Source: JAOTVV01 sp041602035 (GTDB taxonomy: Bacteria > Gemmatimonadota > Gemmatimonadetes > Gemmatimonadales > GWC2-71-9). From it: a stretch of 64,000 bases of DNA. The notes beneath the pieces were generated by a model. It saw only the letters and a list, made by a program, of their open reading frames with translations. It ran no database searches and had not been told where the DNA came from. Location: positions 1-64,000 of the forward strand of contig JBFIHA010000012.1 in NCBI GenBank assembly GCA_041602035.1. The letters are read 5' to 3'. Of this stretch, positions 55,516-64,000 are shown piece after piece. Position numbers and translations under genes: made by a program. The stretch's first letter is position 1. Each line of letters starts with the position of its first letter.

Positions 55516-56103
55516 TCACTTCAGGTTGACCTTCGACTTCAGGACGCGGAATACAATGTTCGGACCGAACTGCAGGTGACGGACCCCGTTGTAGTGGACC
55601 TTGCTCCCGTCGGTTGCCTCCAGCTGCCCCTGTCCACGGAAGCTCCACGTGTTCGTATTCGGGTCGGTCGACCCAAAAATATCGTTGTCGGTAGCCGTAA
55701 GCCTTCCCCAGCCCTCGGCTACCAAAGCGCGGCCGTAGCAGTCGCCGGGCGTGGTCATGTCACGGATGACTACGAAAGTCTCCCCCTGATGGACCGAGTG
55801 GAAGAAATCGCCGCTCGAGAGCCCTACATCCTGGTGCGAGACGGGGTCGCCTTCCCCTTGAATGTCGCATTCCGTCTGGGGGTTGGGGCCGAACGGCACC
55901 GTCGTGTGACAGACTCGCAGCCCGTTGGTCGGGTCCGTCCAGCAGACTCGCCACGCGTGCGAGAACCGAAAGATGTTGAGGTTCCCGTTGTCCGGGTTGT
56001 TCATCCAGTCGAACGCTGGTCCGTCCTCGATCGGCGCAACTGGTGCCTGCTCGGTGCACGCGGCGAACACGAGCGGGAGCAGGGCGAGGCGTAGGTAGCG
56101 CAT
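55516..56103 (-). CDS. Lipoprotein of unknown function
   Basis: Protein of 195 aa; lipobox cysteine is Cys16 (LVFAACTEQ). Mature part begins with a Pro/acidic linker, then beta-rich sequence with four further cysteines (RVCWTDP, RVCHTTV, TECDIQG, DCYGRAL). They may form two disulfides. Not recognised. The AGGAGGT site is just before the ATG. It lies 57 bases after a second lipoprotein gene, probably in one operon facing away from the BTAD-TPR regulator. Confidence 0.65.
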   Translation of the reverse strand: MRYLRLALLPLVFAACTEQAPVAPIEDGPAFDWMNNPDNGNLNIFRFSHAWRVCWTDPTNGLRVCHTTVPFGPNPQTECDIQGEGDPVSHQDVGLSSGDFFHSVHQGETFVVIRDMTTPGDCYGRALVAEGWGRLTATDNDIFGSTDPNTNTWSFRGQGQLEATDGSKVHYNGVRHLQFGPNIVFRVLKSKVNLK

Positions 56104-56160
56104 GGGTACCTCCTGAAAGGAGTTGCAAGGGCACCGGTCAACGCAGCGGCATTCACGACT

Positions 56161-56721
56161 TCACTTCATGGCGTGGCACGACAGGACGTCCCCCCACCGG
56201 ATGTTCCTGTCGACCAGGTTGCCGATCTCGTCGAACTCGAGGTGGAACATCACGACGGTTCGAACGCGCTCGCCTGTCCGCTGGTTCGTGAAGTGCTCGA
56301 CGATCGGCTCGTGGAGCAGCAGATGGCCGTCGGCCGCGCGCACAAACTCGCGGTACTTGGCATCGGCCGATGCAACCCAGTAGTCACCACTCTCCACGCC
56401 GCGCAGTACGTCGTTGTCCGTTCGAATCCATCCCTGGCTGATCACGTTGCCTGAGGGAGTAGCCACCGTCTTCAGGTAGATGCCGTAGGGACCGCCGAAA
56501 TTGACGGTCTCCTCGCCGAGCCCTCCGTTGATGCAGGAGTAGAAGCCGCTTGGTACCGCCTCGCTCTCCGGGAGGGTGATCTCGGCTACGAGGACCCATC
56601 CGGAGCGGTCACCCTGCGCGGAGCGGAGATCCGGAGCTGCAGTGGGAGCGGTGGCGTTGCTGTCGCAGCCGAACATGAGCGCGGTCGCGACCAACGGGAC
56701 TGCGATCTTGCTGATACGCAT
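56161..56721 (-). CDS. Lipoprotein of unknown function
   Basis: Protein of 186 aa with lipobox cysteine Cys19 (LMFGCDSN). The rest is beta-rich without family match (PSGFYSCINGGLGEE, FGGPYGIYLKTVATPSG, TNQRTGERVRTVVMFHLE). It shares no clear similarity with the next lipoprotein apart from a signal. The ATG at 56721 has AGGAGG upstream. The divergent BTAD-TPR gene starts 174 bases away; an inverted repeat GTCGGC-ATC-GCCGAC (56753-56767) lies in between. Confidence 0.65.
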   Translation of the reverse strand: MRISKIAVPLVATALMFGCDSNATAPTAAPDLRSAQGDRSGWVLVAEITLPESEAVPSGFYSCINGGLGEETVNFGGPYGIYLKTVATPSGNVISQGWIRTDNDVLRGVESGDYWVASADAKYREFVRAADGHLLLHEPIVEHFTNQRTGERVRTVVMFHLEFDEIGNLVDRNIRWGDVLSCHAMK

Positions 56722-56895
56722 GTCGGGCCTCCTGTGAATTGAGATCGTCTGTGTCGGCATCGCCGACCACGGACCGTTCGGCGAGGGAGTGGCACGGTCC
56801 TGGCGACACCCGTTGCCTGCCCGTATGATCGAGGGAGCCGATCATTCGGGTATCAATCCAACGTCAAGTTCCGACCTGAGGCGTCGATAAGGGGG

Positions 56896-59853
56896 ATGTA
56901 CACACTCAGGTTTCTTGGGACCGCACGGATCGATGACGCTGCGGGGGAGGCCGGTGAGCGCCTCTCGCAGCCGCGTGCGCTCGCGCTGCTCGCCTGTCTG
57001 AGCGTCGCGGGGCCGGACGGCTGCACCCGCGACAAGTTGGTGGGGTTGTTGTGGCAGGATCTGGACTCCCGTCACGCACGGCACTCACTCTCGGCACTCG
57101 TGCATCAGATCCGGCGCGTGCTCGGGAGAGAGGCGCTGCTCACGGCGGGAGGTTTCGTCCGCCTAAGTCCCGACATCGTGACGGCCGATGTGCAGCAGTT
57201 CGAGCATGCCATGCGAGCGGGCGACCACCGGCACGCCGTCGACCTGTACCAGGGACCGTTCCTCGACGGATTCCACCTTACCGGAGCGGCCGAGTTCGGG
57301 CGGTGGGTGGACGACGAGCGTCAACGGTTCAGCGTGCGGTGCCTCGAGGCGCTGGAGTCGCTCGCGGCCCGAGTCGAACAGGAAGAGAGCCCGGCCGAGG
57401 CAGTTGCCTGGTGGCAGCGAGCCGCGCAGCACGACCCGTTCAACTCCCGTGTGGCGCTCGCGTGCGCTCGCGCGCTTGCAGCGTCAGGCGATCGAGGGAA
57501 CGGCGTGCAGTTCCTGCGCGATCATGCGAAGCGACTGCGCGAGGAGCTCGGGATCGACCCAGACCGGGCGATCATGGACATCATCCAGTCAGGCGATTTC
57601 GGGATCGATCCGTCCCACGGGAGCGACTCGGGCGGCGTCGGCACCTCGCCACCGCCCGCCGGGGCCGTCGGTTCGTTGTCCCCGGCGAAGGGAAGGTCCC
57701 CCGCACAAACTGAGCTTGGCGATCAGCAGGCCACGTCTCAGGATGCCAGCGCCGGTGTCGTCCCACGGGGCCGCCGGTGGCCTCGGCGCGTGCTCCTCCT
57801 GGCCGCCGTCACGGTCCTGGTCTCTGGGGCGACGATGGCGGTCCGCGCCCGCATCACGCGCGGCCACGACTCCAGCCGAGTCGTCATCCTGCCGACGCAG
57901 ACCGTCGGACTGGATACGACATTCTCTACCCTCGTAGCGTCGCATTTGCATGCGGCCGTGGCCGACTGGGAGCTGCTCGAATCCCCGACGGCGAGCGCTG
58001 TTACGGAGTTGTGGCGTCGCGCCGGAGGATCTCCCCACGACGCGCCGACGGAGACGCAACTGCGCGAGATCGCCGCGCGGCTGGGTGCCGGCCTGACGCT
58101 CTCAAGCCGAGCAACGCGGGTGGGCCAGAATATCGAGCTCCATGCCTCGCTGACCAACGCCGCTGACGGGGCTTCCGTTGCCGCGGCGAGTGTGACGGGT
58201 TCGCAGGACAACCTCAGGAAATCTGCCAGGGCACTGCTTACCCGGCTCGTTGCCCGTGCGCAGGGTATCCCCGAGGACCGCGTGGCGACCCTCGACACCT
58301 ACGATCCAGACGCGGTGCGCCTCTACCTCGAGGCCCACCGTGTGGGGGCTGCAGGGCGCGAACGTCTGCTGCGAGAGGCCCTCGAGCGCGACAGCACCTT
58401 TGCACTCGGCGCCGTGGCGCTACTCGAAGCATCCCCCGACTACTACAACCAGCACGTCGGAGACGCCTGGCATCCCATTGCGGCGACGGCGTGGCAGAAT
58501 CGGCGGCTCCTGAGCCTCGCTGACCGGGTGTATGTGGAAGCGCTGGTAGGATGGCGCTTCATCCCACAGTACACCGCGGCACGGCACGTCGCGGGATGGG
58601 AGCGCGCCGTGCAGGTGGCGCCCGACCGTGTCACGCACTGGCGTGGCCTCACGCTCGAATGCTACCGCTGGTGCAGCGAGCTGTACCGCAACTGGTGGGA
58701 CCGCGCCCTCGAGGCACACGATTCACTGCTGCAGCGCGGAGACCGTGAGTTCCTCGAGCAGGGGTTGGAGGTGGCCTTTCTCACCGGTGACACCGAGCGT
58801 GTCCGACGATACGCGGCGCTGCTGCCGGATACTGCCTGGTACGGGAAATGGCTCGCGGCCACGGCACTCGAGCGCACGCGCGAGAAGCAGCGCATTCAGC
58901 GCCTGTTCGAGCAACGCGACTTCCTCAGCATGCGCGTGGTCACGACCGCGATCCTGACCGGCCTCAACTTGGAGGACGCCGAGAGAGCCGCCAGCTTTGA
59001 TTTGAATTCGGGAAACACCTATCAACTCAAGCCCATGGTGCTGGCGCGTGAGCGCGGTCGCCATGCGCAGTATCGGGAGCTGCGGGACAAGCTGCTCCAG
59101 TTGGCGTACACGACGACGAGATTCGACGTGTTCGTCGCGCACGACATCATCTGGCAGTGGGCCTACTTTGCGGAGCCGGAACCGGACTCCGTGCTCGATG
59201 CGTACGACGCCATGCTTTCCGGTGTCATCGACCGGACGCCAAGGAGCAGCCCGGATACGCTGGCAACGGCGCATTGTGCACGTGCGCAACTGCGGGTCGG
59301 ACGCGGAGACACGACCGCGTTGGGGGAGGCGGTGGCCTATCTCTCGCGTGATCCGGACGTCAGGCCACTTGCCGTTTCCCGCATGTGTGTTCCGCTGTTG
59401 GACCTGCTTCTGGTGCGCGGGAGCGACCGTGACGCGGTGACGGGCGCGACTCGCCGGCTGAACGATGTGCTACGGCTGCGGCCGCTGGATCTCGGGGGCG
59501 GTGACGGCATGATCAACGTGGAGATCAGCGTCGCGGCTGCCGCCAACCTGGAACTTGGCCGGGCGCTGTTGACGCTCGGGTACCCGGAGATCGGACTGGA
59601 GGCAGTCGCCCGGCGACCCTACCGCGCGGGTCTGTGGGGACTGTTTGGCTTTCACATCGACTTCGTGCTCGAGGAGGCCCGGCTGTTGGCAGCAGCTGGT
59701 GCCACCGAACAAGCACTCGCGAAGTACGACCTGTACTTCCGCTTGCGACCGGAGCCGCCCGCTTTCGACTCCTGGCGCCAGACGTGGGAGGACGCACGCG
59801 CCGAGCGCCAAGCGCTGCTTAGTACCCCAACAACCTCGGCAGCGCCTCGGTGA
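56896..59853 (+). CDS. Membrane-bound BTAD regulator with TPR tail
   Basis: Protein of 985 aa. Winged helix at 1-100 (YTLRFLGTARIDD, TRDKLVGLLWQDLDS, HSLSALVHQIRRVLG) and BTAD at 105-240. A low-complexity linker precedes a membrane helix near residues 297-318 (RVLLLAAVTVLVSGATMAV). The extracytoplasmic part starts with a FlgO/TolB-like domain (RVVILPTQTVGLDTTFSTLV) and ends in TPR-like helices (KYDLYFRLRPEPPAFDSWRQ). It shares this layout with the BTAD-kinase protein but has no kinase. It is divergent from two lipoprotein genes. Its 3' end overlaps the TRAP permease by 35 bases on the other strand. Confidence 0.85.
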   Translation: MYTLRFLGTARIDDAAGEAGERLSQPRALALLACLSVAGPDGCTRDKLVGLLWQDLDSRHARHSLSALVHQIRRVLGREALLTAGGFVRLSPDIVTADVQQFEHAMRAGDHRHAVDLYQGPFLDGFHLTGAAEFGRWVDDERQRFSVRCLEALESLAARVEQEESPAEAVAWWQRAAQHDPFNSRVALACARALAASGDRGNGVQFLRDHAKRLREELGIDPDRAIMDIIQSGDFGIDPSHGSDSGGVGTSPPPAGAVGSLSPAKGRSPAQTELGDQQATSQDASAGVVPRGRRWPRRVLLLAAVTVLVSGATMAVRARITRGHDSSRVVILPTQTVGLDTTFSTLVASHLHAAVADWELLESPTASAVTELWRRAGGSPHDAPTETQLREIAARLGAGLTLSSRATRVGQNIELHASLTNAADGASVAAASVTGSQDNLRKSARALLTRLVARAQGIPEDRVATLDTYDPDAVRLYLEAHRVGAAGRERLLREALERDSTFALGAVALLEASPDYYNQHVGDAWHPIAATAWQNRRLLSLADRVYVEALVGWRFIPQYTAARHVAGWERAVQVAPDRVTHWRGLTLECYRWCSELYRNWWDRALEAHDSLLQRGDREFLEQGLEVAFLTGDTERVRRYAALLPDTAWYGKWLAATALERTREKQRIQRLFEQRDFLSMRVVTTAILTGLNLEDAERAASFDLNSGNTYQLKPMVLARERGRHAQYRELRDKLLQLAYTTTRFDVFVAHDIIWQWAYFAEPEPDSVLDAYDAMLSGVIDRTPRSSPDTLATAHCARAQLRVGRGDTTALGEAVAYLSRDPDVRPLAVSRMCVPLLDLLLVRGSDRDAVTGATRRLNDVLRLRPLDLGGGDGMINVEISVAAAANLELGRALLTLGYPEIGLEAVARRPYRAGLWGLFGFHIDFVLEEARLLAAAGATEQALAKYDLYFRLRPEPPAFDSWRQTWEDARAERQALLSTPTTSAAPR

Positions 59854-61114
59854 GCCACGGCAGGTAGACCACCAGCAACAGTACCAAGACCATCACGGCG
59901 TAGAACGGCAACAGCGCCCTCGTGGTCCGTGCCACGGTCGTCCGGCCGATCCCGCATCCCACGAACAGAATCGAGCCCACCGGCGGCGTGCATAGCCCGA
60001 TACACAGGTTGAGCACCATCATGATGCCGAAATGCAGGGAGGAGATGTCCAGCTCGTGCGCCACCGGCAGGAAGATCGGCGTGAAGATCAGCACGGCCGG
60101 GGTGATGTCCATGAAGGTGCCCACCACCAGGAACAACAGGTTGATGAGCAACAGAATCAGCACTCGGCTGTCGGTGAGCGAGAGCAGAAACGCAGCGAGG
60201 TCCTGCGGCAGGTTCTCGTAGCTCAGGATCCAGGCGAGGGCGGTCGACGTGGCGATCAGAAACATCACGATCGCCGTCGTTTCCGCGGACTTGAGGAGGA
60301 TCTGTGGGAGATCGCTTACACGGACCTCCCGGTACACCGGCACGGCGAGGATCAGCGAATACACCACGGCGACCGCACTCGCCTCCGTGGCGGTGAAGAT
60401 CCCCGCAATGATTCCGCCCATCACGATCACGATGAGCAGGAGACTCGGAATGGCGCGCAGGAAGGCGCGAAAGCCCTCGGCCAGCCCGGGGCGACCGGCC
60501 ACCGGATAGCGACGCCTCTTGGCAATCACCGCGCCCACGAGCATGAGCGCGAGACCCAACAGGATGCCGGGAACGTATCCAGCGACAAACAGCGCCGCGA
60601 TCGAGACCCCGCCGCTCGCCAGCGAGTAGACAATTAGGATGTTGCTCGGTGGGATGATGAGGCCGGTGGCCGACCCGGTCATCGTGACCGCAACACTGTA
60701 CTCCCGCTCGTAGCCCTCGTCTTCCATCGCGGGAATCATGAACCCGCCCACGGCCGACGTCGCGGCGACCGCCGAGCCCGAGATGGTGCCGAAGAACATG
60801 CTGGCCAGCACGTTCACGTAGGCCAACCCACCGGCAAACCCGCCGACCAACACCTTGGCGAAATCGATGAGCCGCTGGGCCATTCCCCCTTCGGCGATGA
60901 GGCGACCCGAGAGAATGAAGAACGGGATCGCCAGCAGCGCGAAGCTGTCGATGCCCGTCGCCATTCGCAGTGCCGTCGTCGTGACCGCCGGCTCGAGTGG
61001 GATCGTGACGAGCATGGTGACCGCGGTAGCAGCGCCGATACTCACCGCAATCGGCACGCCGATCGCCAGGCAGGCGAGGAAGGTCACGACCAGCAGGACG
61101 ACGGGGGCGTCCAT
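59819..61114 (-). CDS. dctM: TRAP transporter large permease (DctM)
   Basis: Membrane protein of 431 aa with 12 or so helices. DctM signatures are FFGTISGSAVAATSAVGGFM, SATGLIIPPSNILIVY and GTFMDITPAVLIFTPIFLPV. It forms the sodium-driven channel of the TRAP system. Its ATG overlaps the DctQ stop (TGATG). It is the last gene of the operon and its end overlaps the convergent BTAD-TPR gene by 35 bases, so no normal terminator fits between them. Confidence 0.93.
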   Translation of the reverse strand: MDAPVVLLVVTFLACLAIGVPIAVSIGAATAVTMLVTIPLEPAVTTTALRMATGIDSFALLAIPFFILSGRLIAEGGMAQRLIDFAKVLVGGFAGGLAYVNVLASMFFGTISGSAVAATSAVGGFMIPAMEDEGYEREYSVAVTMTGSATGLIIPPSNILIVYSLASGGVSIAALFVAGYVPGILLGLALMLVGAVIAKRRRYPVAGRPGLAEGFRAFLRAIPSLLLIVIVMGGIIAGIFTATEASAVAVVYSLILAVPVYREVRVSDLPQILLKSAETTAIVMFLIATSTALAWILSYENLPQDLAAFLLSLTDSRVLILLLINLLFLVVGTFMDITPAVLIFTPIFLPVAHELDISSLHFGIMMVLNLCIGLCTPPVGSILFVGCGIGRTTVARTTRALLPFYAVMVLVLLLVVYLPWLTEALPRLLGY

Positions 61115-61623
61115 CAGCGCTCGACCGGAACGGCGATCGCCCGCGCGATCGACTCGATGGAGAACAGGGTGATGAGCACCCCCGAGAGCGGCAGGACCAG
61201 GTACACGAAGCCGACGCGGATGCCCATGGCCGCCGAAATCTGGTCGAGCTGGAAGGCGAGCCGCACGAGCAGGGTGCCCCCGATCACCATGACTGAAAGC
61301 GCGAACAGCACGACGACCGTGTGCGCGAGGATGGTCACGGCGCGCCGCGCCCCACTGCGGAGGCGCGACACGAGCAGATCGATCCCCAGGTGCGCGCGCG
61401 TCCGGAAGCCGTACGCCGCGCCCAGAATCCCAACCCAAATCAGGAGGAAGCCGGCAAGCTCTTCGGTGAACGAACTCGGCGCGCGCAGTAGAAACCGGGA
61501 CACGACCTGCCAGGTGACGTCGACGACCATGACGCCCATGAGCAGCACGAGCAGCCATGCTAGCGTCCGCTCGACGCGGTCGACGACCAGCGTCAGAAGA
61601 GCAACGAACCCATTGGCCGGCAT
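61114..61623 (-). CDS. dctQ: TRAP transporter small permease (DctQ)
   Basis: Membrane protein of 169 aa with four helices. The conserved block is FTEELAGFLLIWVGILGAAY then GFRTRAHLGID. It pairs with DctM. The start at 61623 is fixed by overlap with the DctP stop (TGATG), and its own stop overlaps the DctM start, so all three are tightly coupled. Confidence 0.92.
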   Translation of the reverse strand: MPANGFVALLTLVVDRVERTLAWLLVLLMGVMVVDVTWQVVSRFLLRAPSSFTEELAGFLLIWVGILGAAYGFRTRAHLGIDLLVSRLRSGARRAVTILAHTVVVLFALSVMVIGGTLLVRLAFQLDQISAAMGIRVGFVYLVLPLSGVLITLFSIESIARAIAVPVER

Positions 61624-62600
61624 CACGGGATGCGGTCGATCGCGCTCAGGAGATCGTGCATGGGTGTCCCACGGTAATCGTCGAACATCGGCTGCACAGC
61701 CCCGCGGAAGGTCGCCTTGTCGGGCGTGATCACCTCCACACCCGCCGCGCGGATCTCGGCCAACGCATGCTCGGACGCCTCCCGCCACAAGCGACGCTGC
61801 TCGATCACCGAGGACGCAACGGCCTCTTCCAACCAGCCGCGCTCCTCGGTCGAGAGACGCTGCCACACGTGAGTGCTGATCAGCAGCACATCGGGGACCC
61901 ACGTGTGCTCATCCAGCGTGTAATACGGACTCACCTCGTAGTGCCCCGAGAGGAAGAAGCTCGGCAGGTTGTTCTCGGCACCATCCACCACCCCCTGCTG
62001 CAGCGCCGAATACAGTTCCCCCCAGTCGATGGGCGTGGCCGACCCGCCCAGCGCCCGGACCATGCGCAAGGATGTGATGCTCTTCTGCACCCGGATCTTG
62101 AGTCCGCTCAGGTCCTCGGGGGTTCGCACCGCCGTGCCGGTGGTGTAGAAGTTTCGGGGTCCAGCGTCGTAGTAGCAGAGACCCCTCAAGTAGTACGGCT
62201 CGCCGGCCACCAGGAGACCGCGGCCGATCTCCCCGTCCAGCACCCGCCAGAGATGCGCCTCGTTCCGGAACACGTACGGGATGCTGAACACGGCCATGTC
62301 CGGGACGAACGACTCGAGTGGGCTCGCCGACACCTTGGTCATGGCAATGCTGCCAATCTGGAGCATCTCGATCAGCTCGCGCTCCTCTCCCAGCTGGCCG
62401 CTGGGGTGGATCTCAACACGCATCTTCCCACCCGAGGTCTGCGCGAGACGGTCAGCCATGTGCACCATCGCCAGGTGCACGGGATGCGAAACATCCAAGC
62501 CATGCGCGAGCTTCAGGACCCGCGTGGCGTCCGGCGTTCGGCAGCCCGCGACCGCCGCGAGTGCGAGCGCCACCGTCGTGATCCGAGCCGCGCCCCTCAC
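61623..62600 (-). CDS. dctP: TRAP transporter substrate-binding lipoprotein (DctP)
   Basis: Solute-binding protein of 325 aa, anchored as a lipoprotein (Cys20 in AVAGCRTP). Family motifs: LAHGLDVSHPVHLAMVHMAD, LGEERELIEMLQIGSIAMT, DLSGLKIRVQKSI with the ligand-carboxylate arginine, and QGVVDGAENNLPSFFLSGHY. DctP proteins bind organic acids through that arginine. The GTG start overlaps the galU stop as GTGA. Neighbouring genes suggest a uronate ligand (see findings). Confidence 0.92.
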   Translation of the reverse strand: MRGAARITTVALALAAVAGCRTPDATRVLKLAHGLDVSHPVHLAMVHMADRLAQTSGGKMRVEIHPSGQLGEERELIEMLQIGSIAMTKVSASPLESFVPDMAVFSIPYVFRNEAHLWRVLDGEIGRGLLVAGEPYYLRGLCYYDAGPRNFYTTGTAVRTPEDLSGLKIRVQKSITSLRMVRALGGSATPIDWGELYSALQQGVVDGAENNLPSFFLSGHYEVSPYYTLDEHTWVPDVLLISTHVWQRLSTEERGWLEEAVASSVIEQRRLWREASEHALAEIRAAGVEVITPDKATFRGAVQPMFDDYRGTPMHDLLSAIDRIP

Positions 62601-63472
62601 TCGACGCGTCTCGTGTCTTGGAGTGACGAGACGAACGATCGAATCGTTCCGGCGAACTCGTCCCGTTTGAGGGCGAACGCGAGGATCGTGTTCAGGTAGT
62701 CGAGCTTGTCGCCGATGTCGTAGCGCCGTCCCTGGAACGGCACGGCGAGCATCCTGGTCTGCGGAAGCATGCCAGCGAGCGCGTCCGTGAGCTGGATCTC
62801 GTCGTTTCGACCCGGTTGCGCGGCCTCGATCGCGTCGAACACCTCAGGGGTGAGCACGTAGCGCCCGGCGATCGCCATGGTGGAGGTCGTCTCGCCCGGG
62901 CGGGGCTTTTCGATCAACCGGTCGACGCGGATCCTGCCGTCACTGAGCCGCGTGCCTTCCACGATCCCGTAGCGACCGATCTTCTGTACCGGCACGTCCT
63001 CCACGGCGAGAACGGGGCCGTGCTCCACCTCGTAGGCGTGGATGAGCTGGCGCGTCACCGGTACCGGCGCATCGATCACCGTATCGCCGAGGAGGACCGC
63101 GAACGGGTCATTACCGACGAAGGCTCGGGCGCATCGGATCGCATCCCCCAACCCGGTTTGCGTCGGCTGCCGCACGTAGTGGATCCTGGCAAGCTGCGTG
63201 AGACCGCGCACCGCCTCGAGAGCGGATCTGTCCCCGCGCTTCTCGAGGTGTGACTCCAGCTCGACGTTCCGATCGAAGTGATCCTCGATGGCGCGCTTGT
63301 CGCGGCCGGTGACGAAGAGAATATCCTCGATCCCCGCGTCCACCGCCTCCTGGACGACGTACTGAATCGCCGGCGTATCCAGGATGGGCAGCATCTCCTT
63401 GGGCTGGGCCTTGGTGGCGGGGAGCAGTCTGGTGCCCGCGCCAGCGGCCGGGATGACGGCCTTCGTGATCAT
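62597..63472 (-). CDS. galU: UTP-glucose-1-phosphate uridylyltransferase family (GalU)
   Basis: Nucleotidyltransferase of 291 aa. Motifs: VIPAAGAGTRLLPATKAQPK (GxGTR loop with the catalytic lysine), AVLLGDTVIDAP, KIGRYGIVE and RNDEIQLTDALAGML. It joins a hexose-1-phosphate to UTP to give a UDP-sugar and PPi. The usual ATKAMPKEMLP reads ATKAQPKEMLP here. The gene sits between a glucuronokinase-like gene and the TRAP operon, so the true sugar may be glucuronate-1-phosphate instead of glucose-1-phosphate. Confidence 0.93.
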   Translation of the reverse strand: MITKAVIPAAGAGTRLLPATKAQPKEMLPILDTPAIQYVVQEAVDAGIEDILFVTGRDKRAIEDHFDRNVELESHLEKRGDRSALEAVRGLTQLARIHYVRQPTQTGLGDAIRCARAFVGNDPFAVLLGDTVIDAPVPVTRQLIHAYEVEHGPVLAVEDVPVQKIGRYGIVEGTRLSDGRIRVDRLIEKPRPGETTSTMAIAGRYVLTPEVFDAIEAAQPGRNDEIQLTDALAGMLPQTRMLAVPFQGRRYDIGDKLDYLNTILAFALKRDEFAGTIRSFVSSLQDTRRVE

Positions 63473-63485
63473 TGATGAGGGTCCC

Positions 63486-64000
63486 CTATGTCGTTTGTGC
63501 TTCGATCACCCGCGCGCCGAGCGCACCTAGTCGCTCCGCGATGCGCTCCTGCATGGCATGCTCCACGAACACCCCGATGATCGCCCCGCCGGAGCCGGTG
63601 AGCTTCGCCGACGCGCCGAGCGCTCGCGCTGCCTCGACCAGGGCTAGATCGCGCTCGTCGATGCGCATGATGCGGCGGCGCAGGTCGAAGTTCTCGTTCA
63701 TGAGCGGGGCGAAACGGTCGTGGCTCCCTTCGAGCAGCGCGTCCCTGCCCCGCGACGCCAGTTCGGCGATCCGGTCGAGCGTCTCGAGGACGTCCGCATC
63801 ACCCCGTTCCCAACGAGAACGGAGATCGTTCAGGACCCGCCCCGATACCTTCGCCGGCTGCGTCCGATACGCCACGAACAGGGCTGGGAGAAGCCCCGCG
63901 TCGAGCGACTCGTAGAGACCGTGCCCGAGATCCTCCATCAGATGCCGCGAGAAGTCCATGTAGACGAGACCCTCATATACCTGTGCTACCCGGTCCTGTA
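63486..64000 (-). CDS. GHMP kinase, glucuronokinase-like (5' end beyond window)
   Basis: C-terminal 171 residues of a sugar kinase; the frame is open through the window edge. The order VAQVYEGLVYMDFSRHLMED, GHGLYESLDAGLLPALFVAY, KVSGRVLNDLRSRWERGDAD, NENFDLRRRIM and ASAKLTGSGGAIIGVF follows plant glucuronokinase closely, as I recall it. KLTGSGGAIIG is GHMP motif 3. Such enzymes make sugar-1-phosphate. It is 13 bases before galU. The N-terminal GHMP motifs lie outside, so the specificity is inferred. Confidence 0.75.
   Translation of the reverse strand, partial: QDRVAQVYEGLVYMDFSRHLMEDLGHGLYESLDAGLLPALFVAYRTQPAKVSGRVLNDLRSRWERGDADVLETLDRIAELASRGRDALLEGSHDRFAPLMNENFDLRRRIMRIDERDLALVEAARALGASAKLTGSGGAIIGVFVEHAMQERIAERLGALGARVIEAQTT

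Noticed and set aside
56753..56767. GTCGGC-ATC-GCCGAC inverted repeat as an operator for the BTAD-TPR regulator
   Set aside because: Short, 3-base centre, and without the direct-repeat geometry of BTAD sites; may just be a leader hairpin.

Overview
The window is high-GC bacterial DNA (about two thirds G+C by eye) with dense, short-spaced genes on both strands. The gene set points to the Gemmatimonadota or a close relative. It has DUF2723 membrane proteins, lipoproteins with Bacteroidota-like Ig folds, TonB receptors with carboxypeptidase-regulatory N-termini, multi-domain Ser/Thr kinases, and BTAD (SARP-like) regulators joined to kinase, ATPase or TPR modules. This is inferred from family content only. 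No rRNA or tRNA gene, phage, IS element or CRISPR array was seen, so it looks like an ordinary chromosomal segment.

Layout. 1-4.4 kb: bioY (cut by the window edge) coupled to a thiolase, then thrS, and a divergent BON-domain gene that appears leaderless. 4.4-15.3 kb: a long plus-strand block of valS, Ig-like lipoprotein, selA, PPC-domain protein, purN, purH and a DUF2723 membrane protein. 15.3-19.2 kb: a CarH/LitR-type B12 photoreceptor regulator in an operon with a TonB receptor and divergent from a fasciclin protein; 11-bp repeats lie between them. 19.2-25.2 kb: BTAD-ATPase regulator with a second TonB receptor, then DUF819 permease. 25.2-30.7 kb: glnS, small membrane protein, NTF2-like protein, MMPL/RND exporter, DinB-like protein. 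30.9-39.7 kb: serine hydrolase, zinc-ribbon Ser/Thr kinase flanked by octamer-repeat hairpins, a DsbB-like/propeller fusion, a GT39-type glycosyltransferase, a decayed erythromycin-esterase-like gene and a BP74-like lipoprotein. 39.8-47.3 kb: an operon of BTAD-kinase, sterol-type glycosyltransferase and second kinase, divergent from a DUF4097 lipoprotein whose promoter carries three direct repeats at 11-bp spacing. 47.3-54 kb: an RND efflux operon whose TolC component has a substrate-binding-protein-like N-terminus. 54-59.9 kb: DUF362 Tat protein, two lipoproteins and a membrane BTAD-TPR regulator. 59.8-64 kb: TRAP transporter, galU-type pyrophosphorylase and a glucuronokinase-like GHMP kinase in one tight operon.

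Three modules deserve most attention: (1) the CarH-like regulator with its repeats, TonB partner and fasciclin neighbour; (2) the SARP-type operator beside the BTAD-kinase fusion; (3) the TRAP/GalU/glucuronokinase operon, which reads as a uronate uptake-and-activation route to UDP-glucuronate. Recurrent themes are BTAD regulators next to lipoprotein or TonB genes, -10 boxes placed 6-8 bases before the ATG (leaderless messages), and degenerate octamer arrays at gene 3' ends that supply stop codons and terminator-like hairpins.
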